From the NCBI GenBank assembly GCA_050951505.1, contig JBMNJE010000011.1, positions 124,001 through 188,000 of the forward strand: 64,000 bases of DNA. Reading direction: 5' to 3'. Positions 1-9,437 of the stretch are shown piece by piece. The first letter of the stretch is position 1, and the number at the start of each line of letters is the position of its first letter. Origin of the DNA: DUOA01 sp012839095. Lineage in GTDB: Bacteria > Bacillota > Clostridia > Caldicoprobacterales > DTU083. Made by a program: the position numbers and the translations under genes. A model generated the notes under the pieces. That model was not told the DNA's origin. It saw only the letters and a program-made list of their open reading frames with translations, and did no database searches.

Positions 1-1033
1 GAGGAGCTTGGCCCTTGCTTTGAATGTGCCATCGAAAGTTTGAAGAAGACAGAAGCTCTCCGTTTCTTCTTACTTCAGTTCCTGCTTCCGAGGGCTTAAA
101 TTCAACAATGTCTCCCTCGTCAAATGAAAGATGAATTCCACTGGGCGGAGAAGATACAGTAAAACCATCAGCGCAGGTAATTTCCAGGTGTGAATGAAGC
201 AGGCTGGTATAGCCGCTGTCCCGCAGAATTACCCTGATCAGCTCATAGTTATCAAAAGGCTGGGTCATAACTGCCATTCTGCCGGTTTGATCTTCAGTAC
301 TGTAAAGCAGAGCTTCCGTGGTCCCTATGGGCAGATAATAACTGCCGGAGAAGCTGTATTCATCCTTTTCCTTTAAAAACACAGGAAAAGGACCTTCAAT
401 ATTAAAATAGCCCAGCTGCTCATCTTCCAGTGTGGTTTGGGTAAGGGAAAGCACCTTTGTAAGTTTTACCGGCTGTAATGGCTGTATTGATGCCAGCATG
501 TCATCCAGCGCAGTAAAGCTGACAGGCTGTCCGGCTTTAATATCAGCTGAAGAAGGCACTGTCAGCTCTACACTGACGCTCCCCAGGGCAATCATCCAGC
601 GGCTCTGATCCTTTTCTTTATCCATCTCTTTTACGGGTATTCCATGAGTCTGCTGCATCACTTCCGGCAGTCTGATAATCATCCATCGGCCGTCATATTT
701 TACCATATCAAGGTAAAAGGGAATACGGCCTGCGGGAAAGAGGGCTGAAATCCATACTCTGCGCTGATTCCTGCTTATGGATTCCATGCCTTCCACTCGA
801 ATCTGACTGATCCCTTCCTGCTTAACAAAGGCAGGAAAAGGATGGTCTTTCAGATCAGCTGACAAATATTCGTCATAATTCTTCTGCTCCATAATATCAT
901 TGAAGAATTCATGTGTGGTCCTTTCCTGTGGAGATGGAACCATCCGGATACGGAACATGATGCCCCCGGCAGCTGCTAAGATAATAATCAAAAGGATGTA
1001 AAAAAGTTTTATCCGCAGTACTTTGGATTTCAT
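1..1033 (-). CDS. Membrane-anchored protein with SpoIID/LytB-like C-terminal start (partial)
   Basis: An uninterrupted reading frame runs on the minus strand from an ATG at 1033 to the window edge, so the C-terminus is missing. A GAGGTGA ribosome binding site lies just upstream. The first 25 residues form a basic start followed by one hydrophobic segment (LFYILLIIILAAAGG), a signal anchor or uncleaved signal. About 250 residues of unassigned extracytoplasmic sequence follow. Near residues 270-325 the protein reads IRVILRDSGYTSLLHSHLE and continues with further beta-strand-like sequence. This resembles the opening strands of SpoIID/LytB-type domains, which are linked to peptidoglycan remodelling in sporulation. 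That domain assignment is inference from short similarity; the long N-terminal region would be unusual for SpoIID itself. It is transcribed divergently from the DUF2207 gene. Confidence 0.55.
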   Translation of the reverse strand, partial: MKSKVLRIKLFYILLIIILAAAGGIMFRIRMVPSPQERTTHEFFNDIMEQKNYDEYLSADLKDHPFPAFVKQEGISQIRVEGMESISRNQRRVWISALFPAGRIPFYLDMVKYDGRWMIIRLPEVMQQTHGIPVKEMDKEKDQSRWMIALGSVSVELTVPSSADIKAGQPVSFTALDDMLASIQPLQPVKLTKVLSLTQTTLEDEQLGYFNIEGPFPVFLKEKDEYSFSGSYYLPIGTTEALLYSTEDQTGRMAVMTQPFDNYELIRVILRDSGYTSLLHSHLEITCADGFTVSSPPSGIHLSFDEGDIVEFKPSEAGTEVRRNGELLSSSNFRWHIQSKGQAP

Positions 1034-1187
1034 TTACTCACCTCATTGCTGTCTATCTATTTATACCATATCTTAAGCCGGATTATAACCTGGGGTTTCC
1101 GACGGCAGCAGACAGAAAAATATTTTTCATATGGAGAAATGGAGACCAATCATGTTACAATATATTAAGAAATTAAGGGGGGATCGT

Positions 1188-2927
1188 ATGATTTACAAAA
1201 GATGGACAAGGTGGGGACTTGCATTATTAATCATCCTTTTCGGTGCATTGAATTCAAAGGCTGCTGCTGAAGCAGTCCAGCCGGATTATTCCATAACAGC
1301 ATATAGGTCGCATATTACCTTGCACCCCGACGGTTCCGTCACCTTTGATGAAGCCATAACCTATCAGTTGCTGCAGGAATCTGCTGAAATCACCAAATCG
1401 ATCCCCATGGCCTACAGCTCCAAAGTGGAGGGGATGGAGGTTTTTCGCAGGGAACCGGCAGAATCGGAAGACCCGGAGGCGGAGCCGGAGCTGAAGGCCC
1501 TGGAGCAGAGCAGCCATACTTCCTCTGGAGAGACTTATACCTATGAACCTGCCAATGAAGAAGAGGATATATACCATATTATCATACCTGTTACCGGCAG
1601 TAAATGGAATGAAGTAACCTTTGTTTACAGGTACAGAATGATGGATACCATATTTCTTTATAAAGATACGGCAGCTTTTTTCTGGCGGTTTATTCAGCCT
1701 GATCCGGCAATAGGGGCGCAGGATGTGCAGATTGATGTATCAATGCAAGATGCTCTGCCGACAGATGAATGGAAGGGTTATGTCAGGGGAACCGTATATG
1801 CCCATAAGGAATGGCTGGAGGACGGTGTATTCCGAATTTCAGCTGAAAGAGTTCGTCCGGGGGAATTCCTGGAGTCGGTCTTACTGCTGCCCAATGCCCT
1901 GTTTCCGGAGGGGCGAAAGATAATTGACAACCTGGCTGAGGATGAAATTGTGTCCGACATGGCCTTGTGGGAGGAAGAGGCGTCCCGGACAAGGCAGGAA
2001 GAAGAATTGAAGTTCTATGGCGGCTGGGCCTTTGCACTTCTTTCATTTATGCTGTGCCTGGGAACCGGTCTGCTTTTATATTTGAAGACTCGTACCAGAA
2101 AGAGGGGGCCGGCTGCAGTTTCAGCAAGAACAGAAAAAGTGATGCCGGACGCTTCCATTTCGCCGGCAGAGCTTGGCCTTCTGCTGAATAATGGGAAAAT
2201 CGGCATGAGGGAGTTGTTGGCAACGGTTTTGTTCCTGATTCAGAGGCGCTATCTTGAATTGCATTACAATGATAATGAAGGCGGCTATCTTACCCTTCGG
2301 GAGGATATCAGCAGAGACGGACTAAAACCGCATGAAGCGTACGTGTTGCAATGGCTGACCGCCGAACAGGGTAAGGAAAACAGGCTCTCCCTTAATACCC
2401 TGGAACAGATTTTAACCGGACATGGCGGGGGCTTCAGGCATAAAACGGCCACCTGGAAATCACTTGTCCATAAGAGAACCGGCAGGTCGGAGCACCTTGA
2501 GAACATTGCCAAAATGAAAGCCTGGGCGATGGGAGCAGTGTTTATCAGTGTATTGGCTGCACTCCTGGCCGGGTTTTCCATGGGTAACAAGTGGGCAGCC
2601 GTTTCGGCTGGAATTTGTGCAGCAGTACTGGCAATATACGTAATACCTCTGAAGAAGATAAGCGAAAGCGGGAAACTGTTCAAGGCCCAATGGTCAAATT
2701 ACAAAGAAGAGCTTCTGGCACAATTGGACGATGAACAGAATCCTATGCCATTGCAGGCCTGGGAAGAAAAACTGGTATATGCCCTCCCCCTTGGAATAGC
2801 CGGTAAATTATTTAATAAGCTGATTATGACTTATAAAGAGACTGCGTTTGAGGACGGCAACCTTACAATATTATACAGGAGAAACCATCAATGGTTGTTT
2901 CGCGTTTTGGAGAAAGCAAAAAAATAA
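1188..2927 (+). CDS. DUF2207 family predicted membrane protein
   Basis: Product of 579 residues. The ATG at 1188 is preferred over the upstream in-frame ATG at 1131 because an AAGGGGGGAT ribosome binding site sits just before it and the protein then begins with a clean signal sequence (MIYKRWTRWGLALLIILFGA). The mature N-terminal half carries the typical DUF2207 opening, SHITLHPDGSVTFDEAITY, an extracytoplasmic beta-rich domain. A transmembrane segment lies near residues 283-302, a cytoplasmic region follows, and two more hydrophobic segments lie near residues 445-490. DUF2207 proteins are widespread in Firmicutes and Actinobacteria and have no established function. The gene stands alone between divergent and convergent neighbours. 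Confidence 0.8.
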   Translation: MIYKRWTRWGLALLIILFGALNSKAAAEAVQPDYSITAYRSHITLHPDGSVTFDEAITYQLLQESAEITKSIPMAYSSKVEGMEVFRREPAESEDPEAEPELKALEQSSHTSSGETYTYEPANEEEDIYHIIIPVTGSKWNEVTFVYRYRMMDTIFLYKDTAAFFWRFIQPDPAIGAQDVQIDVSMQDALPTDEWKGYVRGTVYAHKEWLEDGVFRISAERVRPGEFLESVLLLPNALFPEGRKIIDNLAEDEIVSDMALWEEEASRTRQEEELKFYGGWAFALLSFMLCLGTGLLLYLKTRTRKRGPAAVSARTEKVMPDASISPAELGLLLNNGKIGMRELLATVLFLIQRRYLELHYNDNEGGYLTLREDISRDGLKPHEAYVLQWLTAEQGKENRLSLNTLEQILTGHGGGFRHKTATWKSLVHKRTGRSEHLENIAKMKAWAMGAVFISVLAALLAGFSMGNKWAAVSAGICAAVLAIYVIPLKKISESGKLFKAQWSNYKEELLAQLDDEQNPMPLQAWEEKLVYALPLGIAGKLFNKLIMTYKETAFEDGNLTILYRRNHQWLFRVLEKAKK

Positions 2928-2970
2928 CAGAATAGGCATTTCTATCCTGTTATGATAGTGGTTACTATAT

Positions 2971-3789
2971 TTATCTACGGCCTTTCATATATCGCTTTTC
3001 CAGCCAGGCTACGCCCTGATACATCAGTGCAGCTGCCACAAGCATGATAATTACACTGGTCATAACCAGATCCAGCTGAAATACCTGGCCGCCGTATACT
3101 GCCAGATAACCTAAGCCTGCCTTGGAAACAAGGAATTCTCCTACAATAACTCCTACCCAGGACATTCCTACGTTAATTTTTAAAGCAGAAATGATGGTAG
3201 GGATGCTGGCAGGCAGGACAACCTTGGTCAGTATCTGCCGTTTTGTTGCGCCGAAGGTTTTCAGCAGTTTGATTTTGTCCGGGCTGACATCCAGAAAACC
3301 ATTCAGCACGCCGATTACCGTAACGATAACAGAAACCAACAGAGCCATTGTAACAATGGATGCGGTTCCTGCACCCATCCATACGATGATGATGGGGCCG
3401 AGAGCTACTTTAGGCAAACTGTTCAGGACCACCAGATAGGGATCGGCCACTTTGGCCGCAAAATCTGACCACCAAAGCACAATGGCTATGGCAGTGCCGG
3501 TAATGGTGCCTAATGTAAAACCAATTATGGTTTCATACAGGGTAACGAAAACATGCCGGTAGAGCTCCCCTGTCTGATATAAATTTCGTATAGTATTCCA
3601 GATCCGTGTGGGCTGACTGGTTATAAATGAGTCAATCCATTTAAGGCTGGCAGCCAATTCCCAAAGTGTCAGGAATGCCAGCAGTATGGCAATCTGTGAT
3701 ACGCGGACAGCGATTTCTTTTTGTTTGATTTTATTAAGGTAAGCCAGATGCTCCGGCGAATCATTATTGTGACGCTTGTTAACTGACAT
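2971..3789 (-). CDS. ABC transporter permease, NitT/TauT (SsuC/ThiX-like) type
   Basis: Product of 272 residues with about six membrane segments and the EAA-type cytoplasmic loop (TFGATKRQILTKVVLPASIPT) of BPD_transp_1 permeases of the nitrate/sulfonate/taurine/thiamine-precursor importers. The frame stays open further upstream, but the ATG at 3789 is preferred. It has a GGAAGGAG ribosome binding site inside the end of the ATPase gene and overlaps that gene's stop by 11 bases (ATGTCAGTTAA), a usual translational-coupling arrangement. The permease forms an operon with the ATPase at 3779-4555. The probable solute-binding lipoprotein is encoded 4.5 kb away at 8289-9290 on the same strand. The substrate cannot be named from sequence; aliphatic sulfonates and thiamine-pyrimidine precursors are both possible. 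Confidence 0.85.
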   Translation of the reverse strand: MSVNKRHNNDSPEHLAYLNKIKQKEIAVRVSQIAILLAFLTLWELAASLKWIDSFITSQPTRIWNTIRNLYQTGELYRHVFVTLYETIIGFTLGTITGTAIAIVLWWSDFAAKVADPYLVVLNSLPKVALGPIIIVWMGAGTASIVTMALLVSVIVTVIGVLNGFLDVSPDKIKLLKTFGATKRQILTKVVLPASIPTIISALKINVGMSWVGVIVGEFLVSKAGLGYLAVYGGQVFQLDLVMTSVIIMLVAAALMYQGVAWLEKRYMKGRR

Positions 3790-4555
3790 GCACATCCAGC
3801 TCCTTCCATATTTTGTTGAAATAATCACGGAATTCCGGCGCTTTCCGCAGTTCCACAGGACTTCTGTTCTCACCGGTCAGGTGAATGGAATACTCACTTT
3901 TGACGGACCCCGGCCGTTTGCTCAGCACCAAAATCCGATCCGACATGCTGATGGCTTCCGAAATATCATGGGTAACCAATAGTGCAGTTTTTTCTTCCTT
4001 TCTGATGATGCCGGCTACCTCATCGGAAAGAGCCAGCCGGGTCTGGTAATCCAGCGCCGAAAAGGGTTCATCCAGAAGCAGCAAGTCCGGGTTAATGGCC
4101 AGAGTCCGGATTAATGCAACCCGTTGACGCATTCCCCCTGAAAGCTGCCAGGGATAGTGGTCTCTGAAATCAGCCAGACCATAGGTTTCCAGGAGATGAA
4201 TTGCCCTTCGTTTGTTTTCTTTAGTGATTTTTCCCTGTATTTCCAGCCCTAAGAGGACATTTTGCTGTATGGTCCTCCATTCGAATAAATGATCCTGCTG
4301 CAGCATATATCCTGTTTTGCTGGAAGGACCGTCCACTTCTTTTCCTTCAATGAGAATACGTCCGGACGTGGGCCGGATTAGGCCTGCAATGAGGGACAGG
4401 ATGGTAGTTTTGCCGCATCCGCTCGGCCCGACTATACTGATAAACTCTCCCTTTGAAACGCTCAGGCTAATATCCTCAAGTGCAGGGGTCTCACCTTCCG
4501 GGCTGTGATAATTCAGGTTTACGGCATCCATTATTACGATGCTTTGTTCGTTCAT
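3779..4555 (-). CDS. ABC transporter ATP-binding protein, NitT/TauT type
   Basis: Product of 258 residues with Walker A GPSGCGKTT, Q-loop QQDHLF, signature LSGGMRQRVAL, Walker B LLLLDEPFSALD and the switch histidine in LLVTHDISEA. These are the standard features of an importer nucleotide-binding subunit in the SsuB/TauB/ThiZ group. The ATG at 4555 is chosen because the GGAGG in its leader lies about ten bases upstream; the two further in-frame ATGs leave no room for that site. It is first in a two-gene operon and its stop codon overlaps the permease start. It would energise uptake together with that permease and probably the lipoprotein at 8289-9290. Confidence 0.88.
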   Translation of the reverse strand: MNEQSIVIMDAVNLNYHSPEGETPALEDISLSVSKGEFISIVGPSGCGKTTILSLIAGLIRPTSGRILIEGKEVDGPSSKTGYMLQQDHLFEWRTIQQNVLLGLEIQGKITKENKRRAIHLLETYGLADFRDHYPWQLSGGMRQRVALIRTLAINPDLLLLDEPFSALDYQTRLALSDEVAGIIRKEEKTALLVTHDISEAISMSDRILVLSKRPGSVKSEYSIHLTGENRSPVELRKAPEFRDYFNKIWKELDVHVS

Positions 4556-4739
4556 TATTACCATACCTCCATACATGACCCTAAATCACTCTAGTTTATC
4601 ATATTCCGTATTGCAAAATATGTTCGAAGAAGATGATGCGGCAAGCCCTTTGCCAATTACAGCTTTTACGGTTTACTTGTTCCGATTTTCAATATATAAT
4701 ATAAAAGTCGAGCAAACATGAAAGATGGAGGTGGACGGA

Positions 4740-5156
4740 TTGGACAGGCTTAAATGTGCCGGCAGGGTTTTCATACCGGCATCATTGATTCTTTGCGTGA
4801 TTATTGTTTTCACCTCCATATGTCCGTCTCATGTCCTATTTTCCCGTCAGGAATCAAGAGGTGTATCACCGGCTGATTCCGGTGAAAAATTTTATCGGAT
4901 TGTGCTGCCGGTAGTCCTGCCTGATAATCAGGCAGCGGCCGGTACTGTTTTTATACAGGAAAAAAGCAGCATTCAGCCCACTCACAGCAAATGGATAGCA
5001 ATACTGCTGTTTGTTTGCATTCTGCTATACGGCTGCACTGTACCATTGATAACTTGTTTGAATCGCCCCATTCGTACGCTATTGGAGTACAAATCAGAAA
5101 TATCCCTTCGTATGGGAGGCCATGCTCCCCCTGCTTGCATTAGAGTTTATAAATAA
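4740..5156 (+). CDS. Small two-TM hypothetical membrane protein upstream of secDF
   Basis: Product of about 138 residues that I do not recognise. A TTG at 4740 is the likelier start because GGAGGTG lies six bases before it; an in-frame ATG at 4725 overlaps that site. There are two hydrophobic segments, near residues 10-30 (VFIPASLILCVIIVFTSIC) and near residues 82-105, separated by about 50 residues predicted to lie outside. The short basic tail would be cytoplasmic. The stop codon is about 30 bases before the secDF start in the same direction, so the two may be co-transcribed. The fairly ordinary composition and good ribosome binding site argue for a real gene, but it could be a lineage-specific protein or a degraded remnant. 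Confidence 0.5.
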   Translation: MDRLKCAGRVFIPASLILCVIIVFTSICPSHVLFSRQESRGVSPADSGEKFYRIVLPVVLPDNQAAAGTVFIQEKSSIQPTHSKWIAILLFVCILLYGCTVPLITCLNRPIRTLLEYKSEISLRMGGHAPPACIRVYK

Positions 5157-5188
5157 ATGCTTTGCAGGAATTGAAAGGGGAAAGTTTA

Positions 5189-7393
5189 ATGAAAAATCGC
5201 AGATTTGTCTTTTTTATTGTATTGGCTGTTGCCATTTTAATGTCATATGTCTCCATAAAAGGCCTGGTCATCCCTCTCGGTCGTTCACTTGAGTTGGTGA
5301 TTCCGGGCATGCCTGAAATGCGCTACGGAATTGATATCAGAGGCGGCGTGGACGCTGCTTTTGAGCCTGTGGATTTGGATCGAAAACCTACCAAGCAGGA
5401 GTTGGAATCTGCGCGTTCTATAATCGAAACCCGGCTGGACAATTTAAATATTCTCGACCGTGATGTCACCATAGATGAGCAGAACGGTTATATCATAGTA
5501 AGATTTCCATGGCAGTCCACAGAAACGGATTTTGATCCGGAAAGAGCAATTGCCGAACTGGGTGAAACCGCCATGCTTACCTTCCGCAATGAAGCGGGGG
5601 AGGTATTGGTAACCGGTTCCCATGTAGTCAGTGCCTCTGTAGGCACCCACCCTCAAAAGGGCGGTTATATTGTACAGCTTGAATTTGATGACGAAGGCAC
5701 CAAACTGTTCAGTGATGCTACGAAGGTGCTTGTTGGAAAGCCCATCAACATATATATGGACGAAACCTTGATCCAGTCCGCCATTGTCCAGACCCATATT
5801 CCCAGTGGTGAGGCTTTTATTGACGGAATGAAAGGAATTGATGAAGCCAAGGCCTTGTCTGATAAAATAAATGCCGGTGCTCTTCCCTTTTCGCTTACTT
5901 CCAGAAATCATTCCACCATCAGTCCTTCCCTGGGCAGCGGCGCGCTTAGTACAATGGTATTGGCGGGAGTCATCGCCTTTCTGATTATTTCTATTTTATT
6001 GATCATCTATTATCGTCTTCCCGGCTTTGTTGCCTGTATATCTTTGTTGATCCAGATTTCCGGGGTATTGCTGGCACTTTCTGTACCTCAGATAACCCTG
6101 ACACTGACCGGTATTGCCGGTATAATTCTGTCTATCGGCATGGGCGTTGACGCCAATATTATCATATCTGAACGGATCAGCGAGGAGATTAAATCAGGCA
6201 AGAGCTTAAATTATGCCATATCTCAGGGCTTTAAGAATTCCTTCAGTTCCGTATTTGACGGAAATATAACCATGCTGCTTGTAGGCATTATTTTGATGGC
6301 TCTTGGTTCCGGGTCCCTGCTTTCCTTTGCCTATACCCTGATGACAGGTATCTTCTTTAACTTTGTGGCCGGTGTAACTGCATCCAGGCTGATGATCTTC
6401 TCACTGAGCCAGTATGAGCTTTTTAGAAAACCCAAGTTATATACCTGCTTATCAAAGCGGGTTACCATGGAAAAGTTCATAGACTTCTTTTCCAAACGCC
6501 GTGTATTTGCCGGCATATCCCTTGCCGTTATTATTATAGGGATTGTTATGAGTTTTGTTAATGGTGTGAATCTTGACATACAATTCAAAGGCGGTTCTCT
6601 TGTAAAATACAACTATACCGGTGAAGTTAATCCTGATCAGGCAGCAAGCCTGGTATCAGGCATTATAGACCGTGTTGTCAGCGCTCAGACAACTTCCAGC
6701 CTGAATACGGATGAAAAACAGTTGGTAATTAATATTGCCGGCAACTACGGCTTGGATGTTAGGGAACAGCAAGAGATGGATGAAGCGCTGAAAGCAGAGT
6801 TTCCTGATGCCGGATTAGAGTTGTCCGAGTCTTCAATGGTAGAGCCCTTTTTCGGAAAAAGATTTATGACCAACGGCATTAAGGCTATATTATTGGGTGC
6901 CCTTGCGATTCTTATTTATGTTTGGTTCCGCTTCCGCAGAATAGGCGGTCTGTCAGCGGGCTTTATGGCACTCGTAGCCATCAGCATTGACCTGTTGGTG
7001 GTTTATACTGTTTATATACTTTTCGAGTTACCCATAGGCGATTCCTTTGTCGCTGTTTTCCTGACGATTATTGGTTACTCCATCAATGATACGATTGTAG
7101 TTTATGACCGGATACGTGAAAACTTCAAACTGCACCGCGGAGAATCCATTGAAAACATAACCAATTTATCAATATCACAGACATTGGGACGTACCATAAA
7201 TACCAGCGTTGCCGTATTTCTAAGCGTAGCTTTGATTTTTGTGATAGCAGTTATCAATGGTATCCAATCTGTTCAGTATTTTGCTCTGCCTATGGCTGCC
7301 GGTGTATTAAGCGGAAACTATACATCGGTTTGCATTTCAGGACCTCTCTGGGTTGCACTTAAAAAGAGAAGAGGCACGACTCACGGAATTTAG
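5189..7393 (+). CDS. secDF: Protein translocase subunit SecDF (fused SecD-SecF)
   Basis: Product of 734 residues; the start ATG at 5189 follows GAAAGGGG. It belongs to the RND-related SecDF family, which uses the proton or sodium gradient to help SecYEG release and fold exported proteins. The SecD half starts with a membrane segment, has the conserved YGIDIRGGVDA motif and a short periplasmic P1 region, then five more membrane segments around IGMGVDANIIISERI. The SecF half begins near residue 425 (MEKFIDFFSKRRVF), carries LDIQFKGGSLVKY and ends with five membrane segments containing TIIGYSINDTIVVYDRIREN. Fusion of D and F is common in Firmicutes. A factor-independent terminator follows at 7436. 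Confidence 0.95.
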   Translation: MKNRRFVFFIVLAVAILMSYVSIKGLVIPLGRSLELVIPGMPEMRYGIDIRGGVDAAFEPVDLDRKPTKQELESARSIIETRLDNLNILDRDVTIDEQNGYIIVRFPWQSTETDFDPERAIAELGETAMLTFRNEAGEVLVTGSHVVSASVGTHPQKGGYIVQLEFDDEGTKLFSDATKVLVGKPINIYMDETLIQSAIVQTHIPSGEAFIDGMKGIDEAKALSDKINAGALPFSLTSRNHSTISPSLGSGALSTMVLAGVIAFLIISILLIIYYRLPGFVACISLLIQISGVLLALSVPQITLTLTGIAGIILSIGMGVDANIIISERISEEIKSGKSLNYAISQGFKNSFSSVFDGNITMLLVGIILMALGSGSLLSFAYTLMTGIFFNFVAGVTASRLMIFSLSQYELFRKPKLYTCLSKRVTMEKFIDFFSKRRVFAGISLAVIIIGIVMSFVNGVNLDIQFKGGSLVKYNYTGEVNPDQAASLVSGIIDRVVSAQTTSSLNTDEKQLVINIAGNYGLDVREQQEMDEALKAEFPDAGLELSESSMVEPFFGKRFMTNGIKAILLGALAILIYVWFRFRRIGGLSAGFMALVAISIDLLVVYTVYILFELPIGDSFVAVFLTIIGYSINDTIVVYDRIRENFKLHRGESIENITNLSISQTLGRTINTSVAVFLSVALIFVIAVINGIQSVQYFALPMAAGVLSGNYTSVCISGPLWVALKKRRGTTHGI

Positions 7394-7435
7394 TAAAAGC
7401 TGAATCCGGCATTTATAGATGCCTAGTGTTGAGAG

Positions 7436-7468
7436 GCAGTCTCTCTTATAGACTGCTTCTTTTTTCTT
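7436..7468 (+). terminator. Intrinsic terminator after secDF
   Basis: GCAGTCT (7436-7442) pairs perfectly with AGACTGC (7450-7456) around a 7-base loop and is followed by a T-rich run. Confidence 0.85.
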
Positions 7469-7545
7469 CATAGTAAATCCATTAACAATGCGGTTGTGGT
7501 ACTATATTCTGAATGACAATGATTTAATAATACAGGGGGGATTGA

Positions 7546-8178
7546 GTGGATCTGCAAAGAATAAGGGAACTGGCTTATGAACATTTGGGCAATAGGAAAG
7601 CACATCTGGAAAGAGAAAAGGGTTTCATTTATTATCATGGACAAAGGGTTGCCAGGATAGCTGTGACCCTTCGAAAAATGATATTGCCGGATGAAGATTC
7701 CAGGGATGAAGTTCTGACTGTTGCAGCTTACTTTCACGATATAGCCAAGGGAATAGAGCCTCATAATGAGTACGGCGCTGTTTTAGCAAGGGAAGTATTG
7801 AAAGATTACTGTGATCCGCAGCAGCTGGAGGAAATAGCCCAACTGATACACTTGCACAAGATTTTTGATAAGAGCAGTAAACAGCCGGAATTGGCCAAGA
7901 TATTACAGGATGCGGACATTCTGGATCATTTCGGCACCATTGAAATTTGGATGAATTTTCAGTATTCTGCCTTTCTTGATGAGCCTATTGAGAATTCAGT
8001 GAACTTCTATCAGGGTGAGTTTGATAGTCATGCCGGGAGAATTGGGAAACTCCTGAATTATGAACTATCAAGACAGATTTATAGAGAGAAAATTGCATTT
8101 GTGAAGAGCTTTGCCGATAGAATGAAAATAGAATCGGAAGGCGGCATTTACTGTTTTGACAGCATATGCAGGGGATAA
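7546..8178 (+). CDS. HD domain phosphohydrolase-like protein
   Basis: Product of 210 residues with a GTG start at 7546, six bases after GGGGGG. It carries an HD-superfamily metal site: a histidine in FIYYHGQRVARIA, then AAYFHDIAKG (the HD pair), a downstream histidine at LIHLHKIFD, and the aspartates in LQDADILDHFG. This layout (H...HD...H...D) is that of small HDIG-type phosphohydrolases acting on nucleotides or other phosphoesters. The substrate is unknown. It is separated from secDF by a terminator and is probably monocistronic. The hairpin at 8191 lies at its 3' end. Confidence 0.8.
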   Translation: MDLQRIRELAYEHLGNRKAHLEREKGFIYYHGQRVARIAVTLRKMILPDEDSRDEVLTVAAYFHDIAKGIEPHNEYGAVLAREVLKDYCDPQQLEEIAQLIHLHKIFDKSSKQPELAKILQDADILDHFGTIEIWMNFQYSAFLDEPIENSVNFYQGEFDSHAGRIGKLLNYELSRQIYREKIAFVKSFADRMKIESEGGIYCFDSICRG

Positions 8179-8190
8179 AAAGTATTAAAA

Positions 8191-8220
8191 AAGGACTGAA
8201 CCATGCTGGTTTCAGTCCTT
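8191..8220. terminator. Bidirectional terminator between HD gene and lipoprotein gene
   Basis: AAGGACTGAACC pairs with GGTTTCAGTCCTT with one bulged base. On the minus strand it is followed by a run of T, and on the plus strand by AATTT, so it can serve both convergent genes and best serves the minus-strand one. Confidence 0.8.
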
Positions 8221-8288
8221 AATTTCCCTCGTTTATCAGTTAACTCTCATAAAAATACCTATGGATACACTGCAGTTGCTGTAAAGTT

Positions 8289-9290
8289 TTATTCATTTAT
8301 TACCTGATCTGCGTATTTATTGATAATCACGTCTTCGTAAACAGCCCTTTGATCCAGTTCGCCTGCTGTTTCCATAATATCCTGCAGCCGTTCGAAGGAC
8401 TCCTTAGTCATTTTCGGATTGTCCGGCCAGGTGTCCTGATCCTTATAGCGCTTTACCACTTTAGCCAGCAATTCCGGGTTGGTATCGGGAAAAGCCGGCT
8501 TGATTACTTCAGCAATTCTTTCAGGAGTATTCTCCTTAACAAATTGCTGTCCTTTATAAATAGCCCTGGTAAAGCGAACAATAAGTTCCTCATTTTTTTC
8601 TATGAAGCTTTTCTTTGCTGCATAGGCAGTATAGGGCAGATCTCCTGCCGCTGCTCCGATAGAGGCTACCACATGGCCGCTTCCTTCCAGCTCCAGGGTA
8701 GAGCCTACCGGCTCAAATAATGCTACGTAATCACCGGTACCTCCGGTAAATGCACCTGCCATCAAATCAAACTGGATGTTGGTCAAAAACTCCAAATCCT
8801 CGTTTGGTACCAGACCATGATTACGAAGGACATATTCCAGCGCCATGGCAGGGACGCCGCCTTTGCGGCCGCCGATAATGGTTGTGCCTTTTAAATTCTC
8901 CCATTTGAAGTCGGGTTCGGGGTTTCTTCCCACCAGAAAAGAGCCGTCCTTTTGTGTCAGCTGAGCAAATACAACTGCATGATCTTCCTTACCTTCATTA
9001 TACACATAGATGGATGCTTCCGGGCCCATAAAGCCTATATCAGCCTGACCGGCCAAAACTGCAGTCATAACCTTGTCGGCCCCTCCGCCGTTATAAAGCT
9101 CTATCTCTATTCCTTCTTCTTCAAAGTATCCTTCGTAAATGGCAACGTACTGCGGTGCATAGAAAATTGAATGCGTTACCTCCCATAACCTCACCTTGGA
9201 GCTCTGCTTTGAAGCATTACAGCCCGTCAAAGCAAGAATCAGTACCAGTACAAGAGAAAGGAAGAACACAATTCCCTTCCTAATGCTCAT
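8289..9290 (-). CDS. ABC transporter solute-binding lipoprotein, NMT1/ThiY-like
   Basis: Product of 333 residues. The ATG at 9290 is chosen because AGGAGGG lies seven bases upstream; a longer in-frame start exists but lacks a site. The N-terminus is a lipoprotein signal with lipobox LTGC. The mature part reads WEVTHSIFYAPQYVAIYEG and then IGFMGPEASIY, typical of periplasmic-binding proteins of the NMT1/SsuA/ThiY fold that serve nitrate/sulfonate/taurine/pyrimidine importers. It is the likely partner of the permease and ATPase at 2971-4555, although secDF and the HD gene now lie between them. The substrate is not determinable by eye. Confidence 0.85.
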   Translation of the reverse strand: MSIRKGIVFFLSLVLVLILALTGCNASKQSSKVRLWEVTHSIFYAPQYVAIYEGYFEEEGIEIELYNGGGADKVMTAVLAGQADIGFMGPEASIYVYNEGKEDHAVVFAQLTQKDGSFLVGRNPEPDFKWENLKGTTIIGGRKGGVPAMALEYVLRNHGLVPNEDLEFLTNIQFDLMAGAFTGGTGDYVALFEPVGSTLELEGSGHVVASIGAAAGDLPYTAYAAKKSFIEKNEELIVRFTRAIYKGQQFVKENTPERIAEVIKPAFPDTNPELLAKVVKRYKDQDTWPDNPKMTKESFERLQDIMETAGELDQRAVYEDVIINKYADQVINE

Positions 9291-9437
9291 ATTATCCCTC
9301 CTATAAACGTAATGTATTACTTTATAATATTCATTTGTAACCAATCTGTGAAAGCGGACGTTTATTTGTATCTATACTGGATTTACCTTGCAGGAGGGCG
9401 GGATTAGGGCGTTCGAAACGCAAAATTGAAAAAAGAG

